Assembly (NCBI GenBank): GCA_003158755.1 | Contig: PMLF01000316.1 | Span: 1-6,742, forward strand | Length of the DNA: 6,742 nucleotides | DNA from: Elusimicrobiota bacterium | GTDB taxonomy: Bacteria > Elusimicrobiota > Elusimicrobia > FEN-1173 | Direction: 5' to 3' | Shown: positions 6,001 through 6,742 of the stretch, piece after piece | Layout: each line of letters begins with the position of its first letter | Numbering within the stretch: the stretch's first letter is position 1 | Notes under the pieces: generated by a model | Seen by the model: the letters and a program-made list of their open reading frames with translations, nothing else | What the model was told of the DNA's origin: nothing | The model's database searches: none | Translations under genes and position numbers: made by a program

Positions 6001-6742
6001 CTCGGAAAAGTACTTTCCCCAATTGACCGCCGCGCACATTCAAGCCGCTCTTCACTTCGCGGCGGAGCAGTTTAAGAACAGGGAATTCGTCGCCTTCGCC
6101 CGTTAAAGCGCCCCCCGATTGCGGATCCTCCTTGATGAAAACATTCCGGGATTGACCGAGACGTTCCTGAGAAGCGCCGGACACGTCGTGGTCCGGCCCC
6201 CGCGGCGGACCAAGGACGCCGACATCTTTAAAACGGCCTTGGGGCAAGGCCTGCTCTTGATCACCCGCGACAAGGACTTTTTGAATTTCCTCCCGGAAGC
6301 TCCCTGCGGCATCGTCTGCGTGCGCATCCATCCCTCCGTGGCGGAGGACATCACCGAAGCGGTGCGCCTCCTCTTGGCGTCCACGCCGGAAGGATCGTTC
6401 CGAGGCCGCGTGCTCCTGCTGAGGAGGGAAGGCTACTCGATCGTTCGTTGACGCTTTTCCCCGCAAGTCGCGGTATTCCCTCCATTCGTTGTTCGTCAAA
6501 GAAAAATCCATCAGCTTCCGGGTGAGGATCAACGACCTCGATTCTTCGACCAACCGTTTCTCCTCCGGCGTTTTGGCCAGGGCGGCGTAGGCAAATTTTT
6601 CCAAGGCGTCCATCTCGCTGAAAAGCTTCTCGGCGTCAATGCGGTCCGACAGAAGGACGTATCGGATGTAGCCGCTCATGGCCGGATACTTGGCGAGGTT
6701 TACGCCGTTTTGGCGGCAGAGGTCTTGAAGGTGTTTGTAGAA
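56..6742 (-). CDS. Giant multidomain protein, 5'-partial: TIKI/TraB-like half-domain, possible atypical kinase, GWD/PPDK-type dikinase module, membrane segments
   Basis: The frame is open from the TAA at 56-58 to the right edge. The ATG at 6679 gives 2207 residues, but 21 further in-frame codons (reading FYKHLQDLCRQNG onwards) precede it, so the start is outside the window and no promoter is visible. Order of parts: helical N-terminus (1-76), antisense reading of a toxin-antitoxin cassette (about 77-290), split TraB-like segment (291-320 and 366-400) interrupted by a hairpin element, unrecognised 400-700, kinase-like 720-870, helical 1036-1335, phosphohistidine swivel plus ATP-grasp dikinase (1345-1820), two membrane segments (1841-1897), and an unrecognised C-terminus. 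A conserved dikinase far downstream of the insertions and the unbroken frame argue for a living gene. The overall role is unknown. Resemblance to giant Omnitrophota proteins is recalled, not searched. It could be made whole, start internally after the insertions, or be decaying. Confidence 0.85.
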   Translation of the reverse strand, partial: FYKHLQDLCRQNGVNLAKYPAMSGYIRYVLLSDRIDAEKLFSEMDALEKFAYAALAKTPEEKRLVEESRSLILTRKLMDFSLTNNEWREYRDLRGKASTNDRVAFPPQQEHAASERSFRRGRQEEAHRFGDVLRHGGMDAHADDAAGSFREEIQKVLVAGDQEQALPQGRFKDVGVLGPPRGPDHDVSGASQERLGQSRNVFIKEDPQSGGALTGEGDEFPVLKLLRREVKSGLNVRGGQLGKVLFRDDFRGGHSGLQQLQNLPDHDARSGETRLAVANIGVNRDQGGTVFHGDSPLSQDHSNPSIVDNQGALALSSFEDFYEEADARDQSMAENLLRAMASPPPFTGVSDAGGIRLARPVRAGLDSAGASGSEESGRRPGEGEGPRITVLVTGGYHSEGITKRLADAGITVISFVPKIEMVDTANGSAYLSVFTREKTPLEKLFQGQKLFLADVPTKHIDDGQAALDIAVLDAVEGAREILNDLKKPGNPTETFARLAPKLANGVEIKDAKLTGNNVFAEIRVGREQPTALKMTFDREGNIETVNGEAVRGFESEIRELLGMGREALQPYAEELSPAIEWAALQFLPTWSLTQKAAFINLHGNKNPVTALKRFVGLALIEHVQTAAGTDSMLAHLRTHELYNANRQFADSHLTVGSRGTIDGLAKRGHGTYRSARADEKKALYDELARETGAQRLRYLRRYGNGVEDYCVLEGEDEDNPGFQEKVEAPLFEPEDRMFQKGLVAEDIGSKTVYWIVKKFEPNARVAYVEDREQKNFPRHEMLGCLLLKGRANTAEIRFLKREEAAGLPFVDPRRIEDYYLTRVVAPSNIGLDEFPHRDRSKAFSALLVADVLMRKYDHHLFNLGFVSDVPVSLDNDEVGAGSSGYDNTPEKLAEFYGDFAYSSAGQAARWFHPQSDSYLKLEGEIVRTGRQDAGRRNILTARKISRFGFGRGVIRAEGLNEKDIRESVRVFKAIPPEEMTSLCREAGYEGEELERTAAFLVENQRRLGRDVDEIWRRITGARPDFHRMDEGKAPTEEAEARNPSTPRSFSEPTPQERSDAEKVLESLGSEKRFFGPWFLNGLEYLKIKTPGLRLLRTIYLLAPDVAAAVLMTLCGHDKAWRRLFHDGWENDIEPEMLAAILERGLDLSKRVRDGDAFADRDEFRSTEWDMRTIPGFFGFFGAKGAADVIARLSDDAVVLLLPGLVKAAKQSFSGYLQKNVEEALLHLPADRLRRLKRRLPYPAIEYFERRNFDWDSDGTRPSAAFAARTIVEDVLGMEPAEAASFLQKFPAREVGTVVGPLVSFVRNASFFEPKRQKISSILAAIPPEWWEGSRDQLPESVADFLRTRGAFLKLPPVQERVKEPQARRGGRVVGRLVILEGPEPSEEALKALPPGSIVALERLPPPDPGYRMGGLLTFRPDARGSHEEKQAGLSPYVHAIWPGKEYRNGFLGKIAGKIVALEVNVEKNSVTLEEVETSGEEPSAPGTSSALTVSLPKMELCPAIVLPDSWGSPMTNPKTVGYKVAGLNHLAQKGYKPSNPDIEFEWARGEVFSHEGFKRCLEWSGQTNNYRRLINQLKSGGETEAVLEEMRRLIRQLTIPLEIKGRYVFNGEVERMIAQGVYVRAAQNGQDLPYAPGFGAGTFLTVPNVKTERELEKAVKDVWASTWDPAAHRERQRWGVDPSEVEPGAWVVPSAPADYSFSIHTSLEGAEGILLIEVVQGQGDTLFGKNSAGFASEIAVDKTSGTVRYRKPGTKEWNTVLADAGGLREEKVDPNKDFVGLPDKDQAALIYALMETGLFAERNALTENPGVDGQPQDMEGVIRFVPSAGRWKITVVQSRALSRAAKAEAEPSPQHASKLGQIIFSGVWTAGTVIVAALLHPVLFSPGWFALMILALSTGFSWFVTAALPMGVVAGTAFGKTVWENGFFRAATTAWRRPGAISAQGEELFHRITTAAFPRLISKSSRAKILKVFDELFAKSFGLLWVPVSVLLKRWLETRFLADATAKIIAAKKTGGDSAALVNDLLGRAPLSLGLAGLHQDGVGFEGLSRAIASRLSERRNDDRFMTSFLRALLKRGVDIGANQLYLVGKKDVEGAEAASWWRKTAEQLKNNFTPGAYALLADDQDTLAALTVAGIPAEAVAVDGLKAFDGENVYLTKAQGSPHVAALLARPGGVTLYAGRRPVPDERTDESLLRALEFLRRILGDFPLTKMNLDGMDRVIRAVLEAA
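59..694 (-). other. C-terminal domain of the giant protein, unrecognised
   Basis: Residues 1996-2207 form an alpha/beta-looking tail. Short strands such as 'ANQLYLVGKKD', 'GAYALLADDQDTLAAL', 'AEAVAVDGLKAF' and 'GVTLYAGRRP' alternate with helices, a pattern like a small Rossmann-type or receiver-like fold, but no motif lets me name it. It ends in a helix 'MDGMDRVIRAVLEAA'-like (last 15 residues, MNLDGMDRVIRAVLE). Similar tails occur in my memory of other Omnitrophota giant proteins, unverified. Confidence 0.4.
980..1168 (-). other. Membrane-like segments of the giant protein
   Basis: Residues 1841-1863 ('IIFSGVWTAGTVIVAALL' and onward) and 1867-1897 ('WFALMILALSTGFSWFVTAA' and onward) are strongly hydrophobic and separated by a short 'SPG' turn, as expected of a helical hairpin in a membrane. 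A third, weaker hydrophobic stretch lies at 1959-1975. With an even number of spans the dikinase module and the C-terminal domain would be on the same side, presumably the cytoplasm where ATP is. Confidence 0.65.
1214..2647 (-). other. Domains in the giant protein: phosphohistidine swivel plus PPDK/GWD-type ATP-grasp dikinase
   Basis: Residues 1345-1456 match the swivel domain of glucan water dikinase (GWD) and PEP synthase-type enzymes: 'VVGRLVILEG', 'GSIVALERLPPPDPGYRMGGLLTF', then S1404-H1405 where the phosphorylated His is expected, and 'GKIVALEVN'. Residues 1487-1820 match the PPDK_N ATP-grasp domain: K1502 ('VGYKVAGLNHLA'), R1603 ('YVRAAQNGQDL', family R(S/A)..N(G/A)EDL), 'VWASTWDPAAHRERQRWGVD', 'ADYSFSIHT', E1798 ('QDMEGVIRF') and Q1816/R1818 ('VVQSRAL'). 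The order swivel then ATP-grasp is that of GWD, and no PEP/pyruvate TIM barrel follows. The reaction expected from the family is transfer of the ATP beta-phosphate through His to an acceptor. One acid of the EDL motif is Q1609, a possible weakening. Confidence 0.8.
2675..3574 (-). other. Helical region of the giant protein, unrecognised
   Basis: Residues 1036-1335 are predicted by eye to be almost all helix, with repeated runs such as 'LRLLRTIYLLAPDVAAAVLM', 'AADVIARLSDDAVVLLLPGL' and 'EEALLHLPADRLRRLKRRLP'. The 'a..vi..L..d.a..lLp.L' spacing recalls HEAT-like or MgtE-N-like helical repeats, but I cannot assign a family. It joins the kinase-like part to the dikinase part through charged linkers (1005-1035 and 1335-1345), so a scaffold role is plausible. 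Confidence 0.4.
4070..4522 (-). other. Domain in the giant protein: possible atypical kinase (HipA / PI4K-like catalytic core)
   Basis: Residues 720-870 hold the pieces of a kinase-like fold in the right order. A strand with lysines, 'KTVYWIVKKF' (K736/K737), could be the ATP-binding strand. E759 in 'PRHEMLGCLLLKG' could be the helix-C acid. 'YDHHLFNLGF' gives D836 and N841 with the D-x4-N spacing of a catalytic loop, and 'VSLDND' gives D853 for the metal-binding strand. HipA and type II PI4-kinases have this compact 'D.H..N' then 'iD' arrangement. A helical tail with 'IPPEEMTSLCREAGYEGEE' (953-971) resembles the end of such kinases. Substrate is unknown. This is motif inference only. Confidence 0.45.
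4520..5287 (-). other. Unrecognised segment of the giant protein between the TraB-like and kinase-like parts
   Basis: Residues 465-720 give no family I can name. A beta-rich stretch at 484-528 ('GVEIKDAKLTGNNVFAEI', 'PTALKMTFDREGNIETVNG') is followed by a helical part (530-680) with 'HLRTHELYNANRQFADSHL' and then an acidic loop at 691-713 ('LEGEDEDNPG'). The last part may be the N-lobe lead-in of the kinase-like domain. No membrane span, signal peptide or metal site is evident. Confidence 0.4.
5480..5809 (-). other. Domain in the giant protein: TraB/PrgY/GumN (TIKI)-like C-terminal half, split by the hairpin element
   Basis: Residues 291-320 contain 'EADARDQSMAENLLRAM' and residues 366-400 contain 'RITVLVTGGYHSEGITKRL' and 'AGITVISFVPKI'. 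This order matches the end of TraB/GumN-type proteins: a helix with an 'eRN..Ma..i' motif, then a strand leading to 'vGagHl.G' and a final 'L...Gy.v' helix-strand. Here H376 stands in the place of the conserved His. The N-terminal half of such a fold would lie upstream of the window. TIKI-type proteins are metalloprotease-like or unassigned, so no activity is claimed. The match rests on motif order only. Confidence 0.45.
5595..5717. repeat. In-frame palindromic element: five hairpins in a row with inverted terminal repeats
   Basis: The left end CCCTCTCCCG (5595-5604) and the reverse complement of the right end (CCCTCCCCCG, from 5708-5717) match at 9 of 10 positions. Between them lie five perfect stems: GGCC/GGCC at 5604-5614, GGAGCC/GGCTCC at 5624-5638, GCCCGG/CCGGGC at 5650-5667, CGGATGCC/GGCATCCG at 5676-5694, and CCCCCGT/ACGGGGG at 5698-5713. 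In the giant gene it adds about 45 residues rich in Gly, Ser, Glu, Arg and Pro (about 320-365). It sits between 'ENLLRAMA' and 'RITVLVTGG', which look like adjacent helix and strand of one fold. It carries no gene, so it is a non-autonomous MITE or REP/RPE-like unit. Confidence 0.75.
5813..5841 (+). promoter_or_regulatory. Predicted sigma-70-type promoter of the toxin-antitoxin operon
   Basis: TTGATT at 5813-5818 and TAGAAT at 5836-5841 are separated by 17 bases, the ideal spacing. The -10 differs from TATAAT at one position; the -35 matches TTGACA at four. Transcription would begin near 5848, just before the ribosome binding site. The promoter begins right where the giant protein's recognisable sequence stops (around 5812), so it seems to have arrived with the cassette. 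Confidence 0.55.
5816..5827 (+). promoter_or_regulatory. Inverted repeat overlapping the -35 region, possible operator
   Basis: ATTGT-CA-ACAAT is a perfect 5-base inverted repeat with a two-base centre. It overlaps the last three bases of the -35 box and the start of the spacer. Antitoxins of this kind commonly repress their own promoter, so this is a candidate binding site. A repeat this short can occur by chance. Confidence 0.35.
5853..5860 (+). promoter_or_regulatory. Ribosome binding site of the DUF433 gene
   Basis: AGAGGTGA lies six bases before the ATG at 5867 and is a strong Shine-Dalgarno match. It fixes the antitoxin start and shows that the small gene is built for translation in the direction opposite to the giant gene. 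Confidence 0.75.
5867..6106 (+). CDS. DUF433 family antitoxin (VapB45-like), first gene of a toxin-antitoxin pair
   Basis: This 79-residue protein is the usual length for DUF433. It carries the family pattern: 'IDPDICHGQPCFAGTRIMV' at residues 9-27, then the helical run around 'ILELLEAGVSTAEIVSEKYF' and the C-terminal 'LTAAHIQAALHFAAEQF'. DUF433 proteins are small helix-turn-helix-like proteins, commonly the antitoxin and autorepressor paired with a PIN-like toxin. The ATG at 5867 is preceded at six bases by AGAGGTGA, which fixes the start. The toxin gene follows after a 12-base gap in the same frame, so the two are very likely one operon. It lies opposite the giant minus-strand gene, codon against codon. 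Family assignment is confident. The antitoxin role rests on family and neighbour. Confidence 0.93.
   Translation: MEDRSSLIAIDPDICHGQPCFAGTRIMVWQILELLEAGVSTAEIVSEKYFPQLTAAHIQAALHFAAEQFKNREFVAFAR
6119..6451 (+). CDS. DUF5615 PIN-like toxin (predicted ribonuclease), second gene of the pair
   Basis: This 110-residue protein starts at a TTG (6119). The start is chosen because the family begins directly with the core strand seen here, 'RILLDENIP', and no ATG or GTG lies upstream after the antitoxin stop. PIN-like acidic residues are D6 and E7 ('LLDEN'), D35 ('KDADIF'), and D51 and D53 ('LLITRDKDF'). The closing strand 'GIVCVRIHP' is also typical. In DUF5615/Mut7-C-type PIN enzymes these acids bind the metal for RNA cleavage, and the partner DUF433 protein neutralises them. 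No good ribosome binding site is visible in the 12-base gap, so translation is probably coupled to the antitoxin. The TGA (6449-6451) lies inside the giant gene's frame, where it reads TCA (Ser). RNase activity is inferred from family. Confidence 0.9.
   Translation: MRILLDENIPGLTETFLRSAGHVVVRPPRRTKDADIFKTALGQGLLLITRDKDFLNFLPEAPCGIVCVRIHPSVAEDITEAVRLLLASTPEGSFRGRVLLLRREGYSIVR

Larger units (their letters stand above)
5812..6452. other. Toxin-antitoxin cassette embedded in the giant gene, antisense and frame-preserving
   Basis: From about residue 77 to about residue 290 the giant frame is simply the reverse of the DUF433/DUF5615 operon. Recognisable giant-protein sequence ends near 'WREYRDLRG' (66-74) and resumes at 'ALALSSFEDFYEEA' (from 291). 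The small genes' codons and the giant gene's codons occupy the same triplets, so a stop in the giant frame would require TTA, CTA or TCA in the small genes; I find none in either gene. I see no clear target-site duplication or transposase, and both edges are uncertain by some tens of bases. Insertion is the simplest reading. How much native sequence was lost is not visible. Confidence 0.75.

Noticed and set aside
5569..6039. Second minus-strand frame of 156 codons across the hairpin element and the antitoxin gene
   Set aside because: It is out of frame with the giant gene, spans three unrelated pieces of DNA and shows no protein family.

Overview
The window is almost entirely filled by one very long minus-strand gene. 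It ends with a TAA at 56-58, and its reading frame stays open to the right edge (6742), so the 5' end lies outside the window. From the first in-window ATG (6679) to the stop there are 2207 codons. Residue numbers below count from that ATG, but 21 more in-frame codons upstream read like ordinary protein, so the true start is probably further out. The DNA is GC-rich by eye. The N-terminal segment, the 'VTGGYHSEG' segment and the giant size recall uncharacterised giant proteins of Candidatus Omnitrophota (OP3). That assignment is from memory of the family, not from a search.

Layout of the giant protein, N to C (right to left on the map): an alpha-helical segment (1-76); a region read through two DNA insertions (about 77-290 and 320-365); a split segment resembling the C-terminal half of the TraB/PrgY/GumN (TIKI) fold (about 291-320 plus 366-400); an unrecognised segment (400-700); a possible atypical-kinase domain (about 720-870) with D836-N841 and D853; a charged linker and a helical region (about 1036-1335); a phosphohistidine swivel domain with H1405; an ATP-grasp domain of the pyruvate phosphate dikinase / glucan water dikinase type (about 1487-1820) with its key residues mostly kept; two hydrophobic membrane-like segments (about 1841-1897); and an unrecognised C-terminal domain. 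Together these suggest a membrane-anchored, multi-enzyme phosphotransfer protein of unknown purpose.

Two foreign-looking pieces interrupt the gene without breaking its frame. The first, about 5812-6452, is a complete plus-strand toxin-antitoxin module: a DUF433 antitoxin followed by a DUF5615 PIN-like toxin, with its own promoter, possible operator and ribosome binding site. Its codons lie exactly opposite the giant gene's codons, and neither small gene uses TTA, CTA or TCA, so the giant frame stays open for about 213 antisense codons. The second, about 5595-5717, is a short element made of five consecutive perfect hairpins with near-identical inverted ends, also read in frame. A hairpin with the same core lies just past the giant gene's stop codon (1-20), which points to a dispersed palindromic repeat family.

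No rRNA, tRNA, CRISPR array or insertion-sequence transposase is visible.
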